Assembly (NCBI RefSeq): GCF_026262645.1
Contig: NZ_SHNO01000001.1
Location: 2,728,001-2,792,000, forward strand
Direction: 5' to 3'
Origin: Candidatus Marimicrobium litorale
GTDB taxonomy: Bacteria; Pseudomonadota; Gammaproteobacteria; Pseudomonadales; Halieaceae
Length of the DNA stretch: 64,000 bases
Position 1 is the stretch's first letter; each line of letters opens with the position of its first letter. The notes below the pieces were generated by a model, which worked only from the letters and a program-made list of their open reading frames with translations, ran no database searches and had not been told where the DNA came from. Positions 17,582 to 26,572 of the stretch are shown here, in pieces. The translations under genes were made by a program, and so were the position numbers.

Positions 17582-19579
17582 CTACAAAAGGTCTTCAACG
17601 ACGGCAACCACGTTCTCAGGGGTAAACCCGAAGTGACGCATCAACTCGCCGCCGGGTGCAGATTCGCCAAAGGTGGTCATGCCCACAACGCGCCCGTCCA
17701 GGCCCACGTATTTGTACCAAAAATCTGCATGCAACGCCTCTACAGCAACCCTGGGCAGCACGTCACTGGGCAACACCGATTCCCGATAGGCCGCATCCTG
17801 CTGCTCAAACAGCTCTGCGCAGGGCATGGAAACAACGCGAGCCTGCTTGCCGTTCGCTGTTAACTGGTCAGAGGCATCCATCGCCAACTGAACCTCGGAC
17901 CCGGTCGCTATCAGAAGAACGTCAGGGGCACCAATACAATCGCGCAGGACATAGGCGCCTTTGCTAATATCCGCCAGCTGCCGCGCATCACGCGACTGAT
18001 GGGGCAGGCCCTGGCGAGAGAATACCAGGGCCGCCGGGCCGTCACGACGCTCGATAGCTGATTTCCAAGCCACAGCAGATTCCACCGCGTCACAAGGGCG
18101 CCAGGTATGCAGATTGGGAGTGGCGCGCAGGCTAGACAGCTGCTCTACCGCTTGGTGGGTAGGGCCATCTTCACCCAGGCCAATGGAGTCATGGGTGAAA
18201 ACGAATATCGACTGTTGCCGCATCAATGCCGCCATGCGCACCGCATTGCGGGCGTACTCCATAAAGATCAGGAAGGTCGCGCCGTAATTAATGAAACCAC
18301 CGTGCAGCGCGAGCCCGTTCATCATCGCCGCCATGCCGAACTCGCGCACCCCGTAGTAGATGTAGTTACCATCCGCATCGTCCGCGGAAATACCCTTTGA
18401 GCCGCTCCACAGGGTCAGGTTGGAACCTGCCAAGTCGGCGGAACCGCCGACCAATTCGGGCAATAGTGGTCCATAGGCATTCAGGCAGTTCTGGGAGGCC
18501 TTACGCGAGGCAAGCGTGACGCCCTCATCCTGACATTGCGCAATATACGCGTCGGCCTGTTCGGCAAAGTCCTGCGGCAACTCACCGGCCAGTCGCCGCT
18601 GTAATTCTTTCGCCAGTTCCGGGTGGGCCTTGGAGTAGCCCGCCATGACACTGTTCCATTCCGTCTCGTTGGTAGACCCGCGCTGACGCGCATCCCAGCC
18701 AGCGTAAATCTCCTCGGGCACATCAAATGGCGCATGCTCCCAGCCCAATGCCTCACGGGTGGCTGCCACCTCGTCTTCACCCAGGGCTGCACCGTGCACT
18801 GATCCGGTACCCTCCTTGTTCGGCGACCCCTTACCAATAACGGTTTTACAGCAGACCAGCACTGGTTTGTCGCCAACACCACGAGCTTTTTTGATAGCGC
18901 GGCCAATGGCCTCCGGGTCATGGCCGTCGACTGACTCAATCACGTCCCAGCCATAGGCTCGAAAGCGCGACGGTGTATCGTCGGTGAACCAGCCCTGCAC
19001 CTCCCCATCAATCGAAATGCCATTGTCGTCGTAAAAGGCAATCAGGTTACCCAGACCCAGTGTGCCCGCGAGGGAGCAAACCTCGTGTGAAATACCCTCC
19101 ATCAGACAGCCGTCACCAAGAAACACGTACGTATTGTGATCAATGATCTGATACCCGGGCCGATTGAACTTCGCCGCCAGCACTTTTTCTGCCAAGGCCA
19201 TGCCCACGGCATTGGCCAGCCCCTGTCCAAGGGGTCCGGTGGTGGTCTCCACGCCCGGCGTGTAGCCCACTTCGGGGTGACCGGGTGTTTTGCTGTGCAA
19301 CTGACGGAAGTTTTTTAATTCCTCGATGGGCAGGTCATACCCCGTCAGGTGCAAAAGGGAATAAATCAACATAGAGCCGTGCCCGTTGGACAGCACGAAA
19401 CGATCGCGGTTGGCCCAGGCTGGATTGGCCGGGTTGTGCCGCATAAAGTCATTCCAGAGGACTTCGGCGATATCCGCCATCCCCATAGGTGCGCCGGGAT
19501 GGCCGCTATTGGCGCGCTGGACAGCGTCCATGCTCAGGGCACGTATGGCGTTGGCGAGTCTGGCGCGATGAGACGGCAT
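17582..19579 (-). CDS. tkt: transketolase
   Basis: 665-residue thiamine-diphosphate enzyme moving two-carbon units between sugar phosphates; it supplies the erythrose-4-phosphate used by the next gene, epd (12 bp downstream). N-terminal [30 protein letters not shown] motif [20 protein letters not shown] ... NDN-type [10 protein letters not shown], pyrimidine domain [20 protein letters not shown] and C-terminal domain [14 protein letters not shown] are all present. First gene of the cluster; its 186-bp upstream region is shared with the divergent SAM-cycle regulator and contains a perfect CRP-type site and a 22-bp palindrome. Confidence 0.97.
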   Translation of the reverse strand: MPSHRARLANAIRALSMDAVQRANSGHPGAPMGMADIAEVLWNDFMRHNPANPAWANRDRFVLSNGHGSMLIYSLLHLTGYDLPIEELKNFRQLHSKTPGHPEVGYTPGVETTTGPLGQGLANAVGMALAEKVLAAKFNRPGYQIIDHNTYVFLGDGCLMEGISHEVCSLAGTLGLGNLIAFYDDNGISIDGEVQGWFTDDTPSRFRAYGWDVIESVDGHDPEAIGRAIKKARGVGDKPVLVCCKTVIGKGSPNKEGTGSVHGAALGEDEVAATREALGWEHAPFDVPEEIYAGWDARQRGSTNETEWNSVMAGYSKAHPELAKELQRRLAGELPQDFAEQADAYIAQCQDEGVTLASRKASQNCLNAYGPLLPELVGGSADLAGSNLTLWSGSKGISADDADGNYIYYGVREFGMAAMMNGLALHGGFINYGATFLIFMEYARNAVRMAALMRQQSIFVFTHDSIGLGEDGPTHQAVEQLSSLRATPNLHTWRPCDAVESAVAWKSAIERRDGPAALVFSRQGLPHQSRDARQLADISKGAYVLRDCIGAPDVLLIATGSEVQLAMDASDQLTANGKQARVVSMPCAELFEQQDAAYRESVLPSDVLPRVAVEALHADFWYKYVGLDGRVVGMTTFGESAPGGELMRHFGFTPENVVAVVEDLL

Positions 19580-19694
19580 TGAATTCTCCAGGACGGATGG
19601 GGCGTGCCCCAGAAATTGGACGCCATTCTCGCGTAAGCGAGCGACAACGGCAACAAGCGGGCGGATATTTGCATACGCCAGCGGTTTCCAGAGA

Positions 19695-19710
19695 TGTGAC
19701 CGAGATCACA
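19695..19710. promoter_or_regulatory. CRP/Vfr-type binding site
   Basis: TGTGA-N6-TCACA, both half-sites perfect. The centre at 19702.5 is about 61.5 bp upstream of the start inferred for the regulator gene (near 19764), the classical class I activator position. It could equally act on tkt, whose ATG is 115 bp away on the other strand. Based on motif only. Confidence 0.65.
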
Positions 19711-19714
19711 CCTG

Positions 19715-19736
19715 TATATCAAAATATTTTGATATA
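19715..19736. promoter_or_regulatory. 22-bp perfect palindromic operator
   Basis: Half-site TATATCAAAAT and its exact complement meet with no spacer. It covers the -35 hexamer of the downstream ArsR-methyltransferase gene and lies 5 bp from the CRP site. A dimeric winged-helix repressor of the ArsR family would fit such a site, so the natural guess is autoregulation of the SAM-cycle operon. No second copy was seen upstream of the other methionine genes in the window. Confidence 0.7.
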
Positions 19737-19757
19737 GGTTCCGGGGCCTGCTAGACT
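19729..19757 (+). promoter_or_regulatory. sigma-70 promoter of the SAM-cycle operon
   Basis: TTGATA (19729-19734), 17-bp spacer, TAGACT (19752-19757). The start would fall at about 19764, only one or two bases before the ATG at 19766, so the first message would be leaderless or nearly so. The -35 lies inside the palindromic operator. Confidence 0.55.
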
Positions 19758-19765
19758 CGCCGGCC

Positions 19766-20788
19766 ATGTCGATTACTCATAGCGCAAATTTGGTGACAGA
19801 ACCGGTGACTGAGACAGCTGATCCGTCGCAGACAGGCGCACACCTTGTCGCTCTCACCAATCTCTGTAAGGCCAGCGCCGATACGCTGAGGTTGCTCGTA
19901 CTACGCGTGTTGCGCACTGATTCTTTCGGCGTTTCCGAGTTGTGCGCTATTTTTGACATTCGTCAACCGGCACTCAGTCACCACCTCAAGGTATTGGCCA
20001 ACGCAGGCCTGGTCGCGGCCAGGCGTGAAGCAAACTCCATCTTCTACCGACGCAGTGAGCTGGGACAGAACACTCACCTTGAAGCGCTGCAGAATAGCCT
20101 CTTCGATACCGTTGACAAGATCGACCTGCCGCCAGATATCGAGGGTCGCCTCGCAGGGTTGCAGCGCCAGCGCGAAGAAAACTCCGCCAATTTTTTTCGA
20201 GACAATGCCCACAAGTTCCATGAACAGCAGGATCTGATTGCCAGCTATCACCAGTACGCCGACGTAGTACTTCAAGTCCTCAAGGACACGCCTCTCAAGC
20301 AACACAGTACTGCCGTGGAGGTCGGCCCGGGAGACGGGTCATTCCTGCTGGAGCTGGCCCCCCTGTTCGACCGGGTGGTAGCGCTGGACAACGCGCCGGG
20401 TATGTTGGAGAGAGCCCGAGGAAAAACAAGCGCTGCCGGACTCAACAATATCGAATTCATTCTGGACGACACGCGCAGCTCAAACCTAAAAAAGTTTCAG
20501 GCAGATTGTGTGGTGATGAATATGGTTCTGCACCACACTCCTGATCCCGGTGACGTACTGCAGGACGTGGCTTCTTGCCTGGCACCGGGAGGCGTGGTGC
20601 TGGTAACCGATTTGTGCAACCACGACCAGGGCTGGGCGCGCGAGAACTGCGGCGACCTGTGGCTGGGCCTCGACCCGCAGAACCTTGCGCAGTGGGCCGC
20701 AGAAGCAGGTCTCGAAGAGCTGGCCGGCATCTACCTGGCGCAGCGCAATGGTTTTAAAGTACAGGTGCGACTATTTGGTCGAGCCTGA
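19766..20788 (+). CDS. sahR: ArsR-family regulator fused to SAM-dependent methyltransferase domain (SahR-like)
   Basis: 340 residues. Residues about 27-110 are an ArsR winged helix ([14 protein letters not shown], recognition region [19 protein letters not shown], wing [13 protein letters not shown]). Residues about 150-340 are a class I methyltransferase fold with the SAM motif [14 protein letters not shown], acidic loop [11 protein letters not shown] and [13 protein letters not shown]. Regulators of this build, called SahR, sense S-adenosylhomocysteine and repress methionine-cycle genes in proteobacteria; the placement directly ahead of metK-ahcY-metF matches. The symbol is by architecture and context. 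The methyltransferase domain is likely a ligand sensor rather than an enzyme. Confidence 0.85.
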   Translation: MSITHSANLVTEPVTETADPSQTGAHLVALTNLCKASADTLRLLVLRVLRTDSFGVSELCAIFDIRQPALSHHLKVLANAGLVAARREANSIFYRRSELGQNTHLEALQNSLFDTVDKIDLPPDIEGRLAGLQRQREENSANFFRDNAHKFHEQQDLIASYHQYADVVLQVLKDTPLKQHSTAVEVGPGDGSFLLELAPLFDRVVALDNAPGMLERARGKTSAAGLNNIEFILDDTRSSNLKKFQADCVVMNMVLHHTPDPGDVLQDVASCLAPGGVVLVTDLCNHDQGWARENCGDLWLGLDPQNLAQWAAEAGLEELAGIYLAQRNGFKVQVRLFGRA

Positions 20789-20814
20789 TTAATTTCAGCA
20801 ATAAGGATAACACT

Positions 20815-21978
20815 ATGAGCGAGTACAACATCTTCACCTCTGAATCCGTCTCCGAGGGGCATCCGGATAAAATGGCGGACGCCATCTCCGATACCGTCCT
20901 CGACTTCATTATCAAGGACGACCCCAACGCCCGGGTTGCCGTCGAGACCATGGTAAAGACCGGCATGACGATTGTTGCCGGCGAGGTAACCACCTCCACC
21001 CCGATGGATGACCTGGAAGATGCCATACGCGACACCATCAACGAAATCGGCTACAACAACTCAGACGTAGGCTTTGACGGCCACAACTGTGCGGTACTGA
21101 ACGCAATAGGCAAGCAGTCCGTCGATATCTCTATAGGTGTGACGGAGGGCGAAGGTGCACACCTCGAGCAGGGCGCAGGCGACCAGGGTCTTATGTTTGG
21201 GTATGCGACCAACGAGACCGATATCTTAATGCCTGCTCCAATCCACTACTCCCATCGGCTTGTAGAAAAGCAGGCGGAGCTGCGCAAGAATGGCACTCTG
21301 CCCTGGTTGCGGCCCGACGCGAAGAGTCAGGTCACCCTGCGGTACGACAACGGCAAGCCCGCTGCCATTGACGCGGTTGTGCTGTCTACACAGCACGATC
21401 CCGATATCAGCCAGCCCGATCTGTACGAAGCCATTCTGGAACACGTGATCAAGCCTGTACTGCCTGCCGAATGGTTGCACAGTGAGACGCTGTATCACAT
21501 TAATCCCACGGGCAACTTTGTCATCGGTGGACCCGTAGGCGACTGCGGCCTGACCGGTCGCAAGATCATCGTTGATACCTACGGCGGCATGGCTCGCCAC
21601 GGTGGTGGCGCGTTCTCGGGGAAAGATCCCTCAAAGGTTGACCGCTCCGCGGCCTATGCCGGGCGCTACGTGGCCAAGAATATTGTTGCCGCAGGTCTCG
21701 CAGACCGCTGTGAGATTCAGGTGTCCTACGCTATCGGTGTCGCAGAGCCCACCTCTATCTCCATCGATACCTTCGGTACTGGTAAGCTCGGCGACGACAA
21801 GATTGAAGAACTGGTGCGCGAGCACTTCGACCTGCGTCCCAAGGGTCTGATCGCCATGTTAGATCTGAAACGCCCGATTTATAAAAAGACTGCGGCTTAC
21901 GGTCACTTTGGCCGCGACGACGCAGATTTTACCTGGGAGAAAACCGACAAAGCAGATGCCCTGAAAGCGGCACTCTAA
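20815..21978 (+). CDS. metK: S-adenosylmethionine synthetase
   Basis: 387-residue methionine adenosyltransferase making SAM from methionine and ATP. Motifs [31 protein letters not shown] (family hexapeptide GAGDQG), [19 protein letters not shown] and the C-terminal [26 protein letters not shown] provides the SD. It lies 26 bp after the regulator and is the first enzyme of a SAM-making and SAH-recycling operon. Confidence 0.98.
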   Translation: MSEYNIFTSESVSEGHPDKMADAISDTVLDFIIKDDPNARVAVETMVKTGMTIVAGEVTTSTPMDDLEDAIRDTINEIGYNNSDVGFDGHNCAVLNAIGKQSVDISIGVTEGEGAHLEQGAGDQGLMFGYATNETDILMPAPIHYSHRLVEKQAELRKNGTLPWLRPDAKSQVTLRYDNGKPAAIDAVVLSTQHDPDISQPDLYEAILEHVIKPVLPAEWLHSETLYHINPTGNFVIGGPVGDCGLTGRKIIVDTYGGMARHGGGAFSGKDPSKVDRSAAYAGRYVAKNIVAAGLADRCEIQVSYAIGVAEPTSISIDTFGTGKLGDDKIEELVREHFDLRPKGLIAMLDLKRPIYKKTAAYGHFGRDDADFTWEKTDKADALKAAL

Positions 21979-22005
21979 TATAACGCGGGAAGGGAAAAAC
22001 CGTTA

Positions 22006-22058
22006 CAGGTTACTCCCAACCTGACCAAAGAAACTTAAACGGGTCCAAAAGAGGGCCC
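22006..22058 (+). promoter_or_regulatory. two tandem hairpins in the ahcY leader
   Basis: In the 106-nt metK-ahcY gap, CAGGTT/AACCTG (22006-22023) closes a 6-nt ACTCCC loop, and GGGTCC/GGGCCC (22041-22058) closes an AAAAGA loop with one G-U pair. TCCC in the first loop could pair with GGGA at 21988-21991. The conserved SAH-riboswitch core is not seen. Could set metK:ahcY expression ratio; unproven. Confidence 0.35.
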
Positions 22059-22084
22059 TGACGTTAAAAAGGAAGGAAGCAGTT

Positions 22085-23476
22085 ATGACGAGCGCAGAAA
22101 AAATTACCGCGAACGAAGACTACAAGGTAGCCGATATTTCATTAGCCGAATGGGGCCGCCGAGAACTGGAAATCGCTGAAAGCGAAATGCCGGCATTGAT
22201 GGCTATGCGTGCCAAATACTCCGACAGCAAGCCACTGGCTGGAGCGAAAATCCTTGGCTGTATTCACATGACGATACAGACCGGTGTACTGATCGAAACA
22301 CTGGTTGAGCTGGGCGCCGATGTGCGCTGGTCTTCATGTAACATTTTCTCTACTCAGGACCACGCTGCAGCGGCCGTCGCCGCTGCGGGCGTACCCGTTT
22401 TCGCCTGGAAAGGCGAGACCGAGGAGGAATACGACTGGTGTATCGAACAGACCATAATCAAAAATGGTAAGCCTTGGGATGCCAACATGATCCTGGACGA
22501 TGGTGGTGACTTGACGGCTATGCTGCACGACAAGTACCCCGCAATGCTGGATATCATCCACGGGATTACCGAGGAGACAACAACCGGCGTCCATCGTCTG
22601 CAGGAGATGCTCGAGCACGGCACACTGAAAGTGCCTGCGATCAATGTAAACGACTCGATTACTAAATCCAAGAACGACAACAAATATGGCTGTCGTCACA
22701 GCCTCAACGACGCGATCAAGCGCGGCACAGACCACCTGCTGTCCGGCAAAAAAGCTCTGGTTATCGGCTACGGTGATGTTGGCAAAGGATCATCACAGTC
22801 TTTGCGCCAAGAAGGAATGATCGTGAAAATCGCCGAGATCGACCCGATCTGTGCCATGCAAGCTTGCATGGACGGCTTCGAAGTCGTCTCCGCCTATAAC
22901 AATGGCATCAATGACGGCACCGCGGCATCCGTCAACCACGATCTGTTGCAGAATACAGACCTTGTGGTCACCACCACGGGTAACTATAACGTGTGTGATG
23001 AACATATGCTTCAGGCACTCAAGTCCGGCGCTGTGGTCTGCAACATCGGCCACTTCGACAACGAAATAGACACGGCTTTCATGCGTCGCACCTGGGACTG
23101 GGAAGAAGTTAAACCGCAGGTGCACAAGGTCTATCGTGACAGGGCTAACAATGACTTTCTGCTTCTTCTATCCGAGGGTCGACTGGTAAACCTGGGTAAC
23201 GCGACAGGCCACCCTTCGCGCATCATGGATGGCTCCTTCGCTAATCAGGTACTGGCACAGATCTATTTGTTCGAGCGTCAGTTCGCTAACCTCGAGCCCG
23301 AGATGAAGCCCGACGCGCTTTCGGTTGAAGTACTACCAAAGACGCTGGACGAAGAAGTAGCGGCTCACATGATCGGTGGTTTCGGCGCAGTGCTCACTAA
23401 GCTGACGCCCGAGCAAGCCGACTACATCAAAGTGAGCCCGGACGGGCCGTTTAAGCCTGACAGCTACAAGTACTAA
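22085..23476 (+). CDS. ahcY: S-adenosylhomocysteine hydrolase
   Basis: 463 residues, NAD-dependent adenosylhomocysteinase splitting SAH to adenosine and homocysteine; removes the product inhibitor of methyltransferases. Substrate region [28 protein letters not shown] and [19 protein letters not shown] fold [16 protein letters not shown]-terminal tail [11 protein letters not shown] reaching the partner subunit's cofactor. The SD is AAGGAAGG. Third gene of the SAM-cycle operon. Confidence 0.98.
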   Translation: MTSAEKITANEDYKVADISLAEWGRRELEIAESEMPALMAMRAKYSDSKPLAGAKILGCIHMTIQTGVLIETLVELGADVRWSSCNIFSTQDHAAAAVAAAGVPVFAWKGETEEEYDWCIEQTIIKNGKPWDANMILDDGGDLTAMLHDKYPAMLDIIHGITEETTTGVHRLQEMLEHGTLKVPAINVNDSITKSKNDNKYGCRHSLNDAIKRGTDHLLSGKKALVIGYGDVGKGSSQSLRQEGMIVKIAEIDPICAMQACMDGFEVVSAYNNGINDGTAASVNHDLLQNTDLVVTTTGNYNVCDEHMLQALKSGAVVCNIGHFDNEIDTAFMRRTWDWEEVKPQVHKVYRDRANNDFLLLLSEGRLVNLGNATGHPSRIMDGSFANQVLAQIYLFERQFANLEPEMKPDALSVEVLPKTLDEEVAAHMIGGFGAVLTKLTPEQADYIKVSPDGPFKPDSYKY

Positions 23477-23486
23477 GGCGAAAACA

Positions 23487-24338
23487 ATGTCCGACATAAA
23501 GCAGCGAATCAGCTGCGAGTTCTTCCCGCCTAAAACCGAGGCGGGTATCGCGAAACTGCTCGCAGACGTTACGCCTGTGCTGAATGCCCTGGGGCCCGAA
23601 TTTTTTTCGGTGACCTACGGGGCTGGAGGCAGTACCCGAGACAGCACCATGGGTGTGGTATCGGCTATTCGGGATCTTGGAATAGATGTAGCGCCTCATC
23701 TGAGTTTTGGTGGTGACGACGAAAATGCTGTGGCTGACTTGCTGGAAGCCTATCGGGCCAAGGGTGTGAAACGCCTTGTCGCCCTTCGCGGCGATATTCC
23801 ATCAGGCACTGGCGGCAAGGCGCAGTCTGTCTACGCCAACGAACTGGTAGCATTTATCCGCAAAACCACGGGAGATCATTTCAACATCGAGGTGGCCGCC
23901 TACCCCGAGATCCATCCTGAGTCGAAAAGCTACGACAGCGATATCCACTTCCTTAAAGCGAAATTTGATGCGGGTGCCAACAGCGCGATCACACAGTATT
24001 TCTATACCGTGGAAGCATACTTTTATTTTCTCGATCAATGCGCGGCGGCGGGTATAGACAAACCGATATACGCCGGCATTATGCCGATCACCAATTTCGC
24101 AAACCTGAAGCGATTCTCAACCAACTGCGGTGCCGAAATTCCTCGCTGGATCTGCCAGCGCATGGATGCCTACGGTGACGATCAGGAGAGTATCGGTAAA
24201 TTCGGCCTCGAGGTGGTCACCCAGTTGTGCCAAACACTGTTAGACAGCGGCGCTCCTGGCATTCATTTCTACACTATGAACCAGGTCGAGCCGACCAGGC
24301 AGCTATTCCAACATCTCGGCCTGACTCAATCCTCTTGA
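23487..24338 (+). CDS. metF: 5,10-methylenetetrahydrofolate reductase
   Basis: 283-residue FAD/NADH enzyme reducing methylene-THF to 5-methyl-THF, the methyl donor for homocysteine methylation; it closes the SAM cycle begun by metK and ahcY. N-terminal ISCEFFPPKTEAGIAKL carries the catalytic Glu; SVTYGAGGSTRDST and the folate/FAD barrel segment LVALRGDIPSGTG, TQYFYTVEAYFYF and IYAGIMPITN follow. It starts 10 bp after ahcY. No methionine synthase gene is in the window. Confidence 0.97.
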   Translation: MSDIKQRISCEFFPPKTEAGIAKLLADVTPVLNALGPEFFSVTYGAGGSTRDSTMGVVSAIRDLGIDVAPHLSFGGDDENAVADLLEAYRAKGVKRLVALRGDIPSGTGGKAQSVYANELVAFIRKTTGDHFNIEVAAYPEIHPESKSYDSDIHFLKAKFDAGANSAITQYFYTVEAYFYFLDQCAAAGIDKPIYAGIMPITNFANLKRFSTNCGAEIPRWICQRMDAYGDDQESIGKFGLEVVTQLCQTLLDSGAPGIHFYTMNQVEPTRQLFQHLGLTQSS

Positions 24339-24417
24339 AGATGCCACGCTGATAAGCGCGCTGGGATTTAAAACTCTCCGGCGCGTATACTAGCGTGCGA
24401 CGAACACCGGATTCGCA

Positions 24418-25551
24418 GTGATCATGAAGAATTTCCTGTCCGACATTTTCAGGCGGACTCGCAGAATCGACCAGCCAAAAAAGACGCTCTATCTCCATAT
24501 AGGAATGGGAAAGACCGGCACAACAGCTCTGCAGCTATTCTTTGCCGACAATCGCCATGCCCTGGAACAGCAAGGCATCCTTTATCCAAAACTGGGGGAA
24601 GTCTCCAGCGCCCATCACAAACTATCACCTCACGTACCTCGCTTTTTGGAACAGACCTGGAACTTCATGAGCGCAAGCGACTGGGCGCCCCAGGTGGCTA
24701 ACACGCGTTGCCAGTGCATACTGCTGTCATCTGAACTGATTAGTCGCACAAGCCCCGAAAAAGTAGGGCCTTTTTGCGATTCGGTGCGAGCATTATTCGA
24801 TCTTAAAGTAGTGATATATGTTCGCCGCCAGGATGACATCGTTATGGCGAGCTATAACCAGCACATCAAATCGGGAATGCAAAAAAGACCGCTTCTCAAT
24901 ATTTATCAGGACATGATTCCCAAGTTTGACTACGAAGCACTCCTATCTCCATGGGAAGAATCCGTCGGGGCCGACAGCATTATCGTGAGGCCTTACGAAC
25001 ACGGTCAATTTTTCGATGGGGATTTACGCAAGGATTTCCTCAAAAATGTTCTTGGCGTAGAAATAGGCGATCGCTTCAGGTTTGACAGCACCAACCCCAA
25101 TCCAGGCCTTTCAAAAGTGACCGGGGAATACCTCCGTATGATTAATAACGTTGTCGAGGACGAAGTTCGAAAAAAACGTTTCCTGGATCTATTGCTAGAT
25201 CTCGCCTTGCATCCGCGTAACGATCTAGAATGGGACCAGGACAAAGAGGCGTACCTGCCTGCGGATAAAAGGCTGGAAATTATCGAAAAATGCCATAAAA
25301 GCAACGCCGCTGTTGCCTGTAAGTACCTGCAGCGGGATGACGGCCACCTGTTCCATAACGCCGCGCCCGAAATGAATCAGCCATGGCACGGCAATCAGCT
25401 ATCCACACAAACGGTCGCGTCACTATCTCGCTACCTTGCGGAACAAGATCCAGGGCTGATGCGCTGGCTGGCGAATCATGTTCCGCAATACTGCGACGAT
25501 GAAAAGTACGCTGTCAAATCGGCGGCCCGATTTCTGGCTGCTGCATTGTAG
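24418..25551 (+). CDS. sulfotransferase-like P-loop protein
   Basis: About 377 residues. The N-terminal LYLHIGMGKTGTTALQLFF is a PAPS-type phosphosulfate loop and DLKVVIYVRRQDDIVMASYN fits the 3'-phosphate binding segment, so it belongs to the sulfotransferase superfamily, but the rest is divergent and no acceptor can be named. No TPR region, unlike the other sulfotransferase in the window. Starts with GTG at 24418 or ATG at 24424; neither has a clear SD. TATACT at 24386-24391 may be a -10. No signal peptide. Confidence 0.72.
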   Translation: MIMKNFLSDIFRRTRRIDQPKKTLYLHIGMGKTGTTALQLFFADNRHALEQQGILYPKLGEVSSAHHKLSPHVPRFLEQTWNFMSASDWAPQVANTRCQCILLSSELISRTSPEKVGPFCDSVRALFDLKVVIYVRRQDDIVMASYNQHIKSGMQKRPLLNIYQDMIPKFDYEALLSPWEESVGADSIIVRPYEHGQFFDGDLRKDFLKNVLGVEIGDRFRFDSTNPNPGLSKVTGEYLRMINNVVEDEVRKKRFLDLLLDLALHPRNDLEWDQDKEAYLPADKRLEIIEKCHKSNAAVACKYLQRDDGHLFHNAAPEMNQPWHGNQLSTQTVASLSRYLAEQDPGLMRWLANHVPQYCDDEKYAVKSAARFLAAAL

Positions 25552-25827
25552 GCGCTTCCACACAGAGTGGCGTGAGACCAATAGGCGCGCAGGAATTTCC
25601 GAAACCACGGTCATACCCCTCGTTGACGCAGACCATAACGGCGAATGTCACTTTTGGCACACCGGTATCGAATGGCGCGCAGAACTATCCAGCAGTATCT
25701 ATCGAGAGACTGTGAAGTGGATTATCCTTGACCGTCAGCCAGGCCCTGTCATAAACCGCACCGTCCCGAGGTGCCTGCAACCCAGCCGGACATACCGCGT
25801 CCGTCAGTCGGAGGAAGATAACCAAAC

Positions 25828-26565
25828 ATGCGCATACCGAGAATATATACGGAGCAGTCACTTGCCAGCGATGCCCATGTGACACTGGAAAAGCGGCCGA
25901 GCCATCATCTGGCAAATGTGCTGCGGCTGGGTATCGACGATACGATCACACTTTTTAACGGCCGGGGCGCGGAATATTCCGGTGTGATAACAGCATTAGG
26001 CAAAAAAGCCGTTTCTGTCGAAACGGGCGAAAAACAGCAGAACACTTGCGAATCGCCGCTTGCCATACATCTCGGAGTCGCCATTTCCCGCGGCGAACGC
26101 ATGGACTGGGTCATACAAAAGGCTACCGAACTCGGCGTTGCTGCCGTGTCACCATTACTCAGCGAGCGTGTTGAGGTGAAGCTGAGTAGTGATCGAGCGG
26201 AAAAAAAATTACGCCACTGGGAAGAGATCGCTATAAGCGCCTGTGAACAGTGCGGCCGCAATACGCTTCCTTTCCTGTCTCCACCACAGACTATAAAAGA
26301 CTGGCTGGCCAATACTGAGGCGGCGCGTAAGTTCGTTCTTCACCATAAGGCAAGTCAGAGGCGGGAGGGAAAAGACGCACCATCATCTATCGCTTTACTG
26401 ATAGGGCCGGAGGGGGGGCTTAGCGCTACGGAAATTGAGCAGGCAGAGAATAACGGTTACGTGGCTTTAAGCCTTGGCCCGCGCGTATTGCGCACGGAGA
26501 CAGCACCCCTTGCAGCAATTGCTATTCTGCAAAGCAAATGGGGTGACATGAAGCCCCACGCATAG
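25828..26565 (+). CDS. rsmE: 16S rRNA m3U1498 methyltransferase RsmE
   Basis: 245-residue SPOUT methyltransferase that N3-methylates U1498 of 16S rRNA. N-terminal PUA-like domain (HHLANVLRLGIDDTITLFNG), then the trefoil-knot domain with KATELGVAAVSPLLSERV, EQCGRNTLPFL, LIGPEGGLSATEIEQA and LGPRVLRTETAPLAAIAIL. GGAGGAAG about 14 nt upstream of the ATG. In relatives rsmE precedes gshB; here a convergent esterase gene is inserted between them, 7 bp from the rsmE stop. Confidence 0.95.
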   Translation: MRIPRIYTEQSLASDAHVTLEKRPSHHLANVLRLGIDDTITLFNGRGAEYSGVITALGKKAVSVETGEKQQNTCESPLAIHLGVAISRGERMDWVIQKATELGVAAVSPLLSERVEVKLSSDRAEKKLRHWEEIAISACEQCGRNTLPFLSPPQTIKDWLANTEAARKFVLHHKASQRREGKDAPSSIALLIGPEGGLSATEIEQAENNGYVALSLGPRVLRTETAPLAAIAILQSKWGDMKPHA

Positions 26566-26572
26566 GGTCAGC

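Noticed and set aside
21979-22084. SAH riboswitch ahead of ahcY
   Set aside because: The conserved GC-rich core and its pairing partner are not present; only two simple hairpins remain.
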